This document shows, one piece after another, positions 1 to 13,100 of a DNA stretch of 64,000 nt (the stretch's first letter is position 1; each line of letters opens with the position of its first letter). Source of the DNA: Lycocorax pyrrhopterus obiensis (taxonomy: Eukaryota > Chordata > Aves > Passeriformes > Paradisaeidae); NCBI GenBank assembly GCA_014706295.1, contig JACSVZ010000006.1:25230629-25294628 (forward strand), in the 5' to 3' direction. The notes below the pieces were generated by a model. It had not been told where the DNA came from, did not search any database, and saw nothing but the letters and a program-made list of their open reading frames with translations. A program made the translations under genes and the position numbers.

Positions 1-3000
1 TCCTTGCATCAAGAAATGTATATAACAGACCAGCCAGCCAGGAAAGCTGCAGCATCCCTGGCAGTCAGGCAGACTGGACTAATTTTCTTTTCTCTCTGTA
101 TTATAGCAAGCAGAGGCAGGAGACAGTTTGCCAAAGTGTGATATTCCCGTGTTTTGCCATTTAGCCTGCTGTGTTCCTCTAGTACTGAGGACAAAGAAAT
201 TTCCCACACTTGTTTGCTTGAAAATTCATGGTAAACTATATTTAGAATGGAGAAGCAAAATTTTTTGTGTTCTAGTGTATTTGCTAGCTATACTACTGGA
301 AATCATTTAAAACCTTTCCATATGCAATTCAGAGTTGCTGCCTCATATATAATCTTAAAATGAATGTTATAAAAATCAAGAATGTAAATGCAGTTTATGC
401 CTAGGGCAAGTCTTCCTTGCTTTGTCTATCCCCTGCCTCCCCAGGACAGCTCAAACATACCACATTTTCTAAAGCTGAGAAAGAATTTAACTATCAGAAG
501 CCCATTTTTCCATCTTTATTTGGGTTGGCCAGGCTACTCAGAGAGAGAAAAAAAGCAGACATATCTCTTCACATCTTCTCACTGAGCCATCAATTCTTCA
601 AAGCAAGGGGCTACCCCACTCCTAAGTGATTTTTAACAGTAGAACTACCTTGTGGATAATAAATACATTGAACATTGTATTAGAAAATTGGTCTCAAGGC
701 TGTTTATAAGGTAAAAATTAATCAATCATCCTCTTCTTACTTTTGAGTTTACATCACCAAATACTTGAGTCTGCCCACTGTTTCTTACCATTACACTTTC
801 TTTGCAATGTACATTTCAAGGGAATCAGATTTCAAGAAAGTAGATACTGAGGAATTATATTAAAACAAATCAATCTGGATGACGAGTGAAATCTTGATGA
901 GAACATATTTATGGATTTAAAACTGTATTATTTATGTGAAAGTTGGGCCAGGAGAAGCGTTCTATGAAATTGTGATCTTAGCATAACATAAAGCAAACAA
1001 GCCTTTTCAAGTGGATTAAGAGTACTCAAGTGGTCTGAGCAGAGAGCTATAACAAATATTGACTACCAAACCGAAGAGAAGAATGTAGTGAGCTACATTA
1101 GACAGGTTCATCCTTGTCTATATTTATTTTCTGTATCCCTGGCAATTGAAAATAATGAAAGAATGTGGCTTTATAAATAGGGAAATGAGAATATTAGCCT
1201 TGCTAAGTGGCTGCTGAAGAGCTCTGCTATATCTTTATATCCTAGAGTGGAAAAGATTTCTTTCCTTCTCTTCTGTCCCCTGAGGAACCCTCTGCCCTGC
1301 TTTCATATTCCAGTGCTCAGCCCTGTGACTCAGGCTGTGCTGCTAGATAACTCCTTGACCCCACAAGGCTAGATAATACTCCATATATATGCTGCACTGT
1401 TTCAGTCCTCCTAACATGAAATGATAGCTCCTAAGGGGATAAAGGGTGCTGTTATCAAGTTAAGTTTCTTTAACAAGCCAATGGTCCAATCCAATATAAA
1501 AATCAATTTTTCAGAGCTTCACAATGGAGAAGCATAATGCATTTTTATTGGATCTAGCCCTGAGCTATCTTGCCAAAAGTTAGCAAAATATTGTTCAAAA
1601 TCTCTTATCAAATCAGGGGCTTCTAAGCTTTGCTTGTTTCCCCAAATAGAGAGGAACCAAAAGCATCATAAATCTGTGAAAGAATGAAAAAAGTGAGTTG
1701 TGCTAGGTGACAGAAATTGGTAATGCATTATCTAAGTTGGCAGCATTCTGGAAGGGATAACTTAATCAGTTTGGGGTTGGTTATTTTTTGTTTTAAAGTT
1801 TGTTGAAAATTCAGGTTCACTGACAGAGATTGACACAAATGATACTGGAAACTAATAATATATAAATGACCTTGTGATTTTCACAAATGAGGACAGTTTC
1901 CCCAGTCAAGAGAATTCTAGGTCTCTAATTACTATAGAGTGGCACTATTTCCCTTCTTTCTCTTCAGAATAGTGCACAAAAGAAACTTCTGAATTTTAGT
2001 AAATATTTATGCTGGGGGGAAGGGGTAAAAGATTTTTTTAATAATTTAGCTTGGAGATAGTGTAATCATATTTATTATAATACTTATCACTCATAATTTA
2101 AACATCATCCTACTCAGGAAGGAAAAAAAAGCTAAAGTCACACTACCGAAACTCCTTCTTTCATTATTACTATATTGTAAATTAGTTATTTGCTCAAGAT
2201 CTACATTTTAGACATTCACCTCCCTTTTTTTATTTAGATAAAGATCAAGTAATACTTAATTGCTATCCAAAGTATAAGATTTTCTTCCAGTGTATTCTGC
2301 CAATTATTCTTATACCCATCCTTTTGAAAGAATATGCATTAAATGATCATCACTGAAATGTAGGTGAAGACTTATGCTGGAACTGTAGGACTCTTAAATG
2401 TCCTGAGTGTTTGCCTTTCTAACAGTAACAGTCTTATCCCCATTTTAGCTTTTCTTTTTCACCAGCTAAGTGGTCATTGAAATGATGGCATAACTTAAAA
2501 TTGGGGAATTTAATGGAGGATTTTTCTTGGAGAGCACAAAGATACTCTGGGCTGGATTAGATACATACAAAGACGTTCAATCAGAGAACTGGGCAAAACC
2601 CAGGTGCAAAATTATTTCAAACCCTTTTGTTTTTCCTCAAGCCAGAGAGGCTTAAATCATTACTCTGATCTTCTGTTGGACTCAAAGAGAAAGAGCTGAA
2701 TTTACTTAAGTGGTGTCTAATCCTGAGAACTATCAGAAGACGAAATTACTGATTTGAATCCTACAGGTATCCAGAAGAGACACTAACGTGAAATTGCTCA
2801 CAGACTTTTCTTCCATAGTAGGATTTTAAGAATTATCTTAGCTTGGTTCAGACTAGGCTTTTACATGCACAGTTTTTGTCTTTACCAGCTAGGAAAACAG
2901 AATATATTTTTGGTAGATATTTTCTGCCAAGTTTGACTTAATAATTCAAGAATGGCTTCTCACTGAGGTATTTTATATACTCCTTATTCATTAGGACACA

Positions 3001-4635
3001 TTATCCTAAGATTTTCTTCAATTAATAATTTTCAGCAATTAAGACATAGCTGTAGCTATGAAGCACTCCACTGTCACTGCAACCATTTCAGAAAACCTGA
3101 CATGCCATCCCATAAACATGCTGGGTAATCAGAGCTGGAGAACCAAATTGCATCATTTTAGTTGCAAATCTATTATGAATTTTACAATGGTGTTGATTTT
3201 GGATGAATAATTCCTTTCAAAGTTTCATATAAATATATCTTGTCTCTATTTCCATTTTAGAGCAGCAAACATTACATTGTATCTCAGTCCTCTTTTTTTT
3301 TTTTTCACAGATGTATCTTAGGTTTCAGAAATTATGCCTTTCTCCCTTTTATCTTTTTAAAAAAACCCAACTATATGGTTTTAGGGTGAGGTCCCTCAAC
3401 CTGTCATTCAAACATGAAATCTGATTACCTTCAGCGAGATTCCATATGTGAGCTGAAAATCTTGGGCAAGCTTTGATCAAATGTTTGAGGTATATTTCTC
3501 CTTAGAGGTCTCTGTTTGTGCAGATATAGAAAACACAAATCTTTAACTGAAGGTTTTTCAGTCCTTCTTGTGTTAGAAAATGTATATCTTTGTCTTCTGG
3601 ATTGGCTAAAAAATACTAAATTTTTTTTTAAAAGTCATTAAATCCACCTAAATACTTCAAGAGCATGTTAAGTATTTGAAATTATAATTTTCAAAAAAAT
3701 ATTTCTGCACTTGCAGAAAGGTCAGCAATCAGGATTCTTCATATGGATTTCCTGAAAGAGTTTTAGATCTCCATACATTCCTGCTTTTAAAAACCAAGAT
3801 TACTTGCTCAGCCTCTGAGGACCATTAACTTTTCATGGTTATGTATTCTCCCATTTATGTGCAGTGTTTTTCCCACATTCTGCAGTTTACTGATAAATGA
3901 ACTTTTGTACTGTCATAGCAAGCTTATTAAAATAACTAGGAGTTCTTGTAAGCGATGCCAAAGTAAGATGCAAGTCACATACGTGCATGAAAGACATTAG
4001 AAAATTACTTCTGTAGTTTGGAGGTGGGGGGAGGGTAGGTTTGTGCATCCAGATATCTTTGAAATTACTAACTGGTTAAGAAGAAAAAAAAAAAAATGGT
4101 TTCAGGAAAAGATGACAATATTCTGCCTGGATTTCAGATACTCCTCACATCAATGTGCTGACAGTCACAAATACATTTTAATTTGGCTTGTTCTGGCCTG
4201 GGTCATTCACCCAATTGCCATTCTTCAGCAGATGAGGAGGCATGAGGAAATGTTAGATTTTTTTATTTACTCATCTTGAGTATATGTATGAAGGTTTTTG
4301 GATTAGCACCACTGCCTGCTTAATTATCAAATAGAGAAATTATGTTAGGTGTATCAAACAATCTCAAAGCAGTGATTTCCCAGTTTCTCCAGGGCAGATA
4401 GCCTAGCATTTCTGATATGGTTTACCTTCTCAAAAATACAGACTATCCAGGAAAAAAGAATATTTTCTCACATACATGATCGTCCAGTAGAGGATCATAA
4501 AATCCTATTTTTAATTGGTCAAACACTTGTCCCCTTAATATCATTCAGTAGTAAAAATTGAGGTGTTCCAATTACAAAAAACAAGTGTCTATGAGCTATT
4601 GCTAGGCAAGGGGCAAGAGTATGAAAAGAATGACC
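1..4635. other. Unassigned AT-rich non-coding sequence
   Basis: No gene, RNA gene or recognisable transposable element was found. Open frames here are at most about 78 codons and their translations are low-complexity or lack any domain. Visible local features are a 13-base T run at 3293-3305 and a 13-base A run at 4084-4096. The stretch about 1170-1400 is somewhat less AT-rich and holds several GATA-type words, but nothing that establishes an enhancer. This looks like ordinary intergenic or intronic bird DNA. Confidence 0.7.
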
Positions 4636-4700
4636 ACTGAGGACTGGAACTAGATAATCTCTAAGGTCCCTTCCAACCCAAATCATTCTATGATTCTGTT
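4636..4700 (+). mobile_element. CR1 LINE, 3'-terminal stub
   Basis: About 65 bases match the extreme 3' end of avian CR1 retrotransposons. The words GGAACTAGATAATCTC, GGTCCCTTCCAACCC and ATTCTATGATTCTG appear in the order and spacing of the CR1 3' untranslated region. CR1 copies are usually 5'-truncated, because reverse transcription starts at this end and stops early, so a short stub is expected. The TTCTATGA octamer that ends CR1 instead of poly(A) is present about once. The copy has no coding capacity. Confidence 0.9.
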
Positions 4701-6240
4701 TTTCAGGGGATTAAGAAATTGGTAACTCTACTCATTAGTACTGCCTCTTAACGGCATATGGGAACTATTACTCAACCACAAACCTCTTTCTCTTTCTGTC
4801 CATATTGTTCCAGCTTAAATATACGTATTTTCTAGAACTTGTACGGTTTGATTCATTTTTAGTGCTGTGCTGATATGGTGAAGCTCAGTCAGAGCAAAGA
4901 CAAGCTGTGCAGTCCTTTCCCAGACTAGGATATATAGGGTGGTTATTTCCCTGAGAAGATAGAAATTTGCAGCCCTAAAACTACATTGTGATTTTCACAG
5001 GCATACTGCTGCCTTTAGATGCGATCTCTCACCATCAGAAAATTTCTGTGTAGGGTCAGCAATGCTTCCTTCTATTCAGTGAAGAGCTGTTGACTGGGAA
5101 AAATATGGAAGAGATCTAGGCTAAGAAGGACATAGAGAGGAAAAAAAACTTTGAGAGAAAGTATATGGAGAGAAAAAAAATGTATTGTAATTTTATTTTT
5201 ACCTGTGTTTAGACATATTTGTTCACACTCTGCCAGCAGACTCCATTAACTAAGAAACATAATTTCTTTGCACTTTGTGAATCTAGATCATTTAACTGTG
5301 AAAATAGATCCAAATATTTTTAATAACCTACCACTGAGTAATTTGAGGTACAGTTTTGATTAGCTCTAGAAAGCATAATATTGTCTATTTTCGTGTTCTG
5401 TAAAAGGCTCAAAAATGGCAGGATCAATTAGTTTTGATTTCCATACCAATCAGTACAGATGGTTCCCATTATTTGCTGAAGATGGCTGCAAGTTGAATTT
5501 TTCAAAACCATAATTCACATTTTGTGAAAGGCACACATAAAAAGTAAAAGATACAGAACTACTTTTTTGCAGAATAATCAGAGCTGAACCCCAGTCTAAG
5601 CTCACCTTCCTCCAGACTTGGAAACGACTTTGGAAAGTACAATGTATTATTTCAGGGGAAGGGAGAAACAGGCGATGTTGCATTTTTTTCAGGGGAGGTG
5701 GAAAAATGTTTGCTTAGATAATGTCCTAAGAGGTTTTACATGGTATCTTATTCAAAGATATTAGAAATTATGTTGGATTTTACGAAGTGTTTGTTACTGT
5801 TCTTGGCATAAGCCATTAGTAGCACTTCAAACACATCTATAGCTGAACACAATCTACAGTCTATTTTATATCAGAGCAAAATAATTAGAAAAAACTGTTT
5901 ATGGACAATGTTAATTTAGGAGTCAGTGCAAGCTTTTTGTGAAGAGCCCATCACAATCAACTATACTCATAAAATTTATCTGAACAGCAGTTATTAATAA
6001 TAATTCTTCACACTTATAAATGAAAATTTAAGCATTTCTGGCTCCTCAATGCTTAGAACATCTGAGTCCTATCTGTCTCTTCCTTATATCATGTAATGTA
6101 TCTTGGGTCCATAAATAATGCAGATTTCAGCCTGTATATGATGCATAAGGTTGTAAGCATCAGTTTGATCCAGGACTACCGTTGCAATATTTATTGCACT
6201 TACTATAATTCCCCTTGAGTAATAAGAATTTCAAAAAGAT

Positions 6241-6355
6241 TTATACATGTATGCATGTACACATACTATATATAGATGCATATTACATCTTTACATGTAT
6301 TACATTTATATATATATATTTTATATAAATCTTTTATATATATGTATGTACGGTA
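6241..6355. repeat. Degenerate (TA)n / (ATGT)n simple-repeat patch
   Basis: This is a roughly 115-base low-complexity run of alternating TA with interspersed ACATGTATG and ATATATATAT words. It is an imperfect microsatellite. It explains the isoleucine/tyrosine-rich 82-codon frame that crosses it, which should not be read as a protein. Confidence 0.75.
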
Positions 6356-8266
6356 TTTTAAAAGGTACGATTTTATCCTTGTCTTAAAAAGTCAGTTGAA
6401 GGTACAATCTTTAGCCCTTTATGAGCCAACTGGAAGTTTTGTTTTAAAATATCTGGAGGAATTGTGCAGTTCTTCCTTATTAGATAGTAAAAGCAATCAA
6501 CTGTCTAAGAATGTGACCTGTTAAATACTCCAAATTATTGTTAAATAGCAAGATGATTCCTACGTGGAGACAGGTATCAATCATAATTATCTCTATCTTT
6601 TTTTATCTGTTTTAGAAACTATTGAAGCATTAAACTTATCTTTTGCATAACTCAAGAGGGAGTTTGAAGGATCCTCAGCTGTCTTTCAGTAGACCAAACA
6701 AATGAGAATTTCAAAGGCTAGAAATGCAGTTTGAACTGGGCTTTACAGAATTTGGCTTCTGAGAACAAGTTTATCCTTGAATTCCCATTAACTATCAGAC
6801 ATTTATTCCACTTTCACTAACGTGCTTTCCCAGTTCCACAATTTTTCTTTAAGATTTTTAACCTGATTGCCAACAAAAACAAGAGTTGTGTGATTACATT
6901 GTCAGCCTCTTTCTTCCCCCTTTGATAACATTTGAATTCATTGACTAATTGCAATCCAATTTTGACGGGTGGAAAAACTTTCAAAAATAATTAAGTTCTT
7001 AAAAGCTTTGTAGAAATAAGCAGCTGAGGAGGGGAGGGAAAAGCTGTGAGCACCTGGATGGAGGGAACAGCAACCGTGAGCGTGTAGCTAATGAGGCACT
7101 GGCAAACACAAAACAGTGAGAGATATAAGTGTCTCCACTGATGGAAAAGCTTCAGCAGGATCTTGTACCTTCTTATGCACCAGAATAATTGCAACCCTGC
7201 AAGTAGGAAATGAAGCTTCTTGTGTTTTTAGTACTTGTAAAAGGAGGCTGAGCCATCTAGCTCTTATTATTAGAAGCATTTTGGAACCTGATGCTGTCCT
7301 GATAGGTTGTTTGTTTTTTTTTTTGTCTGAAAAATCAACATCTACTTCTTATTATGCTCTGAGAAGTTTTACATTTGGAGGCTCCTGCTTAGAGAAGCTG
7401 TGAAGTAAATGAGATTAAGTAGAACAACTAATTGAGTTCTTCAGAGACTGTCAGACCTGAGGCCTAATAAGCACCTTGCAATGTCAGTAGAGGTAATTGG
7501 CCTGCAGCTGCTGAAGAGGCAGCTGAGTTTTAGGGGGAAGAAATTAAATAATAAAATAATATTCATAATAGTTATAAAAAAATCTAAATATCTTGAGCAT
7601 GAACTACTGGGTCAATATCATGCCATTAGGCACCCATGCTTGGAGAATAATTGATGACAGAGAGCTTCTTAGCAAAATAAAAATAAAGGCTTATATGGAA
7701 AGGATAAGTAATATGAAAAATATGCAGCTGTGTGTAGGGTGGACAGAATTACCTTGTTTTGCAAAAACTTTACTTGTCTCTAACCATTATATGATAATCA
7801 AAGTAGCAATAAGCTACATGCCAGTTCTAATTTAATACTATTGAATTAGGGTCATCATTGTAATAGTGACTCAATAATAAAGCACAGTTAGCCAGAAAAA
7901 TACCAGAGAACTGTGAAACAAAGCACATTAAAAATTCCTGTCTCTTATGACAGCTCTGCTGTAGCTGACACCTGCAGACCTTCATGGCTCAGAGGTGACC
8001 AGGAGCAGAGCAGCCTGCAGCCATCAGTGGCCATCAATTTATGCATCACAGTGGTAGAAGTTGTTCCAGCTCCCATCTGAACCTCCCTTAAAGGACTTTC
8101 ATTCTCCAAGGCAACCTCTTTCTCATGTTTTTGGTGGATTCCACGTTGATGCATATCATTTAAAGTACAAAGGTAAAAAGTGTCCTATCCTTTAACTTTT
8201 ACAGTGCCCTTATATTTTGTTATTTAGTTCCTAAACCTTGTTTCCCTTGGTTTTTCTTTGCCTTAG

Positions 8267-8657
8267 GAAACAACATTTTACTAGAAAGCTAATGGATACT
8301 CAGGATAATGAATGTTCTTCATATTTTACTTATGCAAACCACTGCCAGGAGAATGCCTACAATAAATCAACGGCTTTTGCAGCAGACATGAACAGGATTT
8401 GCATGCCAGCACATTCCTGGTTTAAAAATCAGTCAAGCTGTGCCCTAGAGCTGCAGAGGTTTCTCAGGCTGAGCTGTATGGACTGCAGCCTTACTTACAG
8501 CAGAGCAGATAATCCTGAGTGTGGGCACGCTCTTACAGCAGCTGAAGAACAATCACAGCTTGTGGATCACTTCTTCAAAAAGGGTCTTTGGAGAACCACT
8601 GCAATTATGGTCCATACACTGGAGTGCTTCCCTATAGGAGGTGTTTCTTGGCTTTGA
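8267..8657 (+). other. Open frame behind an acceptor-like site (weak exon candidate)
   Basis: A pyrimidine-rich tract ending in CCTTAG at 8266 is followed by an uninterrupted frame to a TGA at 8655-8657. The first in-frame ATG is at 8292 and would give 121 residues. The product contains about eight cysteines and no motif I recognise. The ATG context is weak, with C at -3. No partner exon or donor was identified. A frame of this length is rare but not exceptional in 64 kb read six ways. It could be chance, part of a long non-coding RNA, or a lineage-specific terminal exon; I favour chance. Confidence 0.12.
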
Positions 8658-9800
8658 CTTGGCTTAAAGATAGGTGAATCAATGTGTTTAGATACACACT
8701 GATGGCACAGTGAATTAACATAACACCTACCTGCAGTAAATTTGTATTCTGGTCATGGGTTGGTGCGGATGACACATTATCTCCTGGTTCTTATTATAAG
8801 ACTCCCTCTTACAACTTCATAGTTAGCCTTAGGAGTGAGGTCTGGGCTGAGGACTGCTGCAGAGGGCAGCAGTTGAAGCTGCCCCAGCGAGTTATAGAAG
8901 AAGGGACACCATTATTCTGTCTTTATTACTGACGTGACTCATTGTCTCTTCTACATCACTTTGAGGTGTGAGAAGCATTCCTGTGGTTCATGCATTGAGG
9001 TATCCTGTCCCCACTATGTGTCTCTGTGTATTCTCCTTCCTATATGCTCTTTGCATATCAACTGTACCAGCATTCCATATTTCATTTTCAAAAGACCTAG
9101 TGGTCATATGTGTGTACACAACCAAATTTATTCCAACACAGTTGAGATTTTATCTTCTCTATGCAGAGCTCATGTCTTGTAATATAGAGAGGAAATTTAA
9201 TACAAACTTTAAATTGGTCTTAAAAGTACAATAAAATGCTAAATGCATAACTTATCATAAATATTTTACAGCACAGCCATATGAGTTCACAGTATTCCCA
9301 TTATAGCTCTTAATTTATTCACTTTCTGCATGAGGCACTTCTATACATGATCCCTCTTAATTGTGAGTTCACAGATGAATGGAATTAATTTTATCCTCAC
9401 ATATTGCAGTTTTAACATAAATATTTGTTCCCATTTGTACAACATGTCCTTGAATACTGCTGAGGAAGAGTATATTTGAAAATGTGACTTTCACCTCTAC
9501 TTTATCAGGATTTATAAGCAAATATTAACATGGATATTAGTGCATGATCTGCAGTAAGTTCATTTTCATAACCCACAATATTAGAAAGTTTAGGTGAATG
9601 AAACCTGCAAAAATGACTACCTATTCCACGGTTTTGTATTGTAAAAATTACCTTTAATATGTTATTAAAGCTCTTCATGATATTTTTGACCTGATCACTT
9701 TCAAAGAAATGCAAATCTTTGGCTTTGTATAGACAATTGTATGGATCTGATTCATTAGAACAGGAAATTAAAAAAGAAGAAAATATTTCTGCGTTCTAAA

Positions 9801-10136
9801 TCCCAGAGTCATAGAATAGTATGGGTTGGAACATTTAAAGGCCATCTAGTCCAACCCTCCTGCAACAAGCAGGGACATCTCTGACTAGACTGGATTGCTC
9901 AGAGTCCTGTCCAATCTGGCCATGAATCTTTCCAGGTATCAGGAATCTACCACATCTCTGGGCAACCCGGTCCAAGGTCCACCCTCATTGCAAAAAATTT
10001 CCTTCTTACATCTAATTTAAATCTACCCTTTTTAAAGTTTAAAATCATTATTCAATGTGCTACCCCAACAGACTGTTAAAAAGTATGTCCACCTCTTTGT
10101 TATATGCTCCATTTCAGTACTGAAAGACCAATAGAT
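9801..10136 (-). mobile_element. CR1 LINE, 3' part, inverted
   Basis: About 336 bases read on the minus strand as a CR1 tail. On the plus strand it opens with the inverted 3' end (ATAGAATAGTATGGGTTGG). It continues through CATCTAGTCCAACCC, a CCACATCTCTGGGCAACC block, TTCCTTCTTACATCTAATTTAAATCTACCC, and ends near the CR1 block corresponding to TTTCAGTACTGAAAGACC. The order matches the avian CR1 3' untranslated region and the end of ORF2. Many substitutions and small deletions show an old, inactive, 5'-truncated insertion. Target-site duplications are not expected for CR1 and none is visible. Confidence 0.95.
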
Positions 10137-13100
10137 GAACGCAAAATAATGTGCACATGAAACAAAAGGGTACAATCAGACTTCTAAATTATATTATGTA
10201 TTTTATAGTCTTTTACAAGCTATTCCACAGAATTTTAGCATGAATAGGTGTTAAACAAGTGTTTAACTGCCTCACCTCAGCAACAATAAAATTATGTTAA
10301 ATTGTGACCATAATTCTCTATGCATTTTTTGAAAAGAGGAATCAATCAGCCCAGCAAACTGAATGTGCCAACTGATTTAGCAGTTACACATCCATGTGGC
10401 CAAGGCAATAAATGCAACAAAAAATGAAGGTCTAATAGAAAAATATAGTCGGTTTTTCAGTCTGCAGATATTACAATTTTTTTCCCTGATAAACAAAAAG
10501 AAAGAACAGGGGCTTATATTCTGATGAACTGTTTTATAATTCTATTTTCAAATACCAGATTTATCACAACGTATGAATGGTGTTACAATGGATAGGTACC
10601 TAGTTGACTTACTCATGAATTTTTGGTTCAAAATTGATAAATGCATGTTATTCTGTAAGTGGGAAGGGGTCAAGCACAATACGCTCTGCTTAAAAGAGTA
10701 GGTGAAACCCTTACCTCTCCCTACAGGCTGCAAATAAAACTGAGATAAGCTGTGGTACTTGAACAGCTCACAGCTTCAAAGGTCAGAAAATTGGGAGCAC
10801 TCTCTGCAAACTTCAGAATTTGTGTTCTCCACTGTCAGACCGAGTTTGACTTTTAAAGGACTGAAAAAGCCCTGTCTCTCAAAAATAGTAAGAGTCCTGA
10901 TGCCCAAACACCTTCAGTCATTACTAGAGTTAATGGAGCAAATATTTGCTCATGGATGTAATCTACCACTGATTTAGGATTGCTTCTGGTATATACTCTC
11001 AGACGAAAGTTAATCATATTATAGTAGACACGTGTGGGTAGGATGAGAGTGAGCGGGTTTTAAAGGGTGCATGTGAGTGCTGGAAAGTCAGAGAAGGAGA
11101 AATGCAAACTTTCTGCAAAGATACTTGATATGCACCTTTGCTGGATTTACCTCCTACGTGGTTTTCCCCATGACAAGTGAAATTGATATTTTGGCCAGAA
11201 CTTTTTCAGAGACTGTATTTATTTTGCTTGTAATCCATATATTCATATTACAAAATGCAATCTCTTTAGCTGTCTATATAAATTCTATGGAGAACTTAAC
11301 CCTGCATTATATACGACTCAATAAAAAGGTTTTGGCCCCCCCCAAAGCATTGTAGGTGTCAATTCAGTTGGAGGTTAGTACACTGCCACTCTGACTTCTT
11401 TGCTATCAGAACTTATGCATTTCAACCCTGTCAGAGACCATGCCTGTCAGAAGCACTTCTTTCCCTTTGGGATTTTCAGTTGCCCAGTTTCTTTGGATTG
11501 CTCTTTAAATAAGGTCAACACCGTGCTTAGTGCAGGCTGGGAAAAGGTGGCTTGCTGCCTAATTGCTGACTCCCATCACAATTTTGGATTAAGTTAATTA
11601 TATATGTATAGGAAAAAACACAAGCTCCATTACTGCTCTTTATCCTCTTTGTAGAACTTCTATGTAGTAATTCTGTAAGAAGGACAGACTTAATATACAG
11701 ATAAAACAAGAGGACTTGTGTACATAATAAGGTGTACCAAAGAATTTAATTTGATCAATACAAACACCAGAAGAGAAAATCATCTTCTCTGACTTCACTG
11801 TTCAGTGAGAAAGGGTAAGAAAATGCTAAGATAACATTATCACTCGCTGGTCTCATTTAAAGAATCAGCTTGCTTGTTGGAGTTCTCATCAGACAAAGGC
11901 CAGTTTATTTGGTGAGGAATGTTGCTTTTGAAGTAAGGAGCAATATTACATTATTTGCACTCAAACAGCAGAGCAGTTGTCTTTCACATTAGCATAACCT
12001 TTCTTAATACAGAAAACTATAGCCATTCATTACTATACTACAGCAGCTTAAGGAATTATGGCTCCCACTGTGTCTCATACAGTAAAAAATTAGGGATGGC
12101 TAATTTTTTTCAGAAGTTAATTTAGGTTCTTGATTTTTTTATTGGTGCTCTGCAACTAGAATGTAGCTTTCTTCAAAACAGGATTTCATTTCTGTTTGTG
12201 ATCTCCAATCCTCTGAGCAGTGATAGCCTTTCTTTTTTCTAGACAAAATCATGACTATCCAATTTAATTTTTCCCTATTTCTGTGAAAGGCTGAGAATTT
12301 GTAAAATGCATTTCTCTCACTGAAAACAATTACTTTGTAGAAATGGTTTCCAGTGGGGATTCAGGTAGCTGATAAAACAAAATGGATTAGTAAATCAAAG
12401 GAAAATATGACTCGAAGTGAAAAGGATACAATTTTCTTCCTATTTAACATAGGAGTCCCTGAAAAGGGGCATTGGATCATCATGCAACACTTTGAATATA
12501 AGACTAGCACCGTGACAGTTTCTTTAGGGTAAAAGTGAAGTAATTGAAGACCTGAAGTGAAGTGTGCAAGCCTTAGTCCGGGGAAGGACAAAGGGGCTGA
12601 AAAGAGAAATCCACATTATATGATTACATACTGTCACAGCAACCATTCTGACTGGAAAGCAATATAGTCTAAAAAATTAGGTCTGAGGCATGGAATAAGA
12701 AAACCTGTTTTCTATTCTTGGCACTGCTGATGACTAATGGAATGACCCTAGAGAGTCATTTCAAGTCACTGTTTCTCTCTTTTCAGGACTGGATTTGAAA
12801 CAGTTCTGGGGAGGAATTGCCTTGTTTTTTGTAGGGCCTGTATAGTGACAAAGATCTGGGTCTTCTAAAACTGTGATAACATGAATATTCTTAGAGAAAC
12901 GCTTCACTGAAACTTGAGGTGACCTGAACCAGATATTTCTGGAGCATCAAAAACAGTATGAAGAAATCTCTTTCTTTGTTTCATTGTGTGTTCTTATAAG
13001 ATGTTATTCTTGACTTCATGTAGAGGAGCAGAAATTCAGTCTTTAAAATATCTCTGTAAAGGCTGCCTTCCAGTATTTCTCTGCAATTTTGCACTCCAGA

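Larger units (their letters stand above)
4701..9800. other. Unassigned AT-rich non-coding sequence
   Basis: No gene is supported. The region includes an AT-rich, microsatellite-like patch (6241-6355), a slightly G+C-richer patch at about 7020-7540, and an open frame ending at 8657 that is listed separately as a weak candidate. Other frames of 60-95 codons overlap one another on both strands with no domain, as expected by chance. No LTR, CR1 or DNA-transposon ends were recognised between the two CR1 fragments that bound it. Confidence 0.65.
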
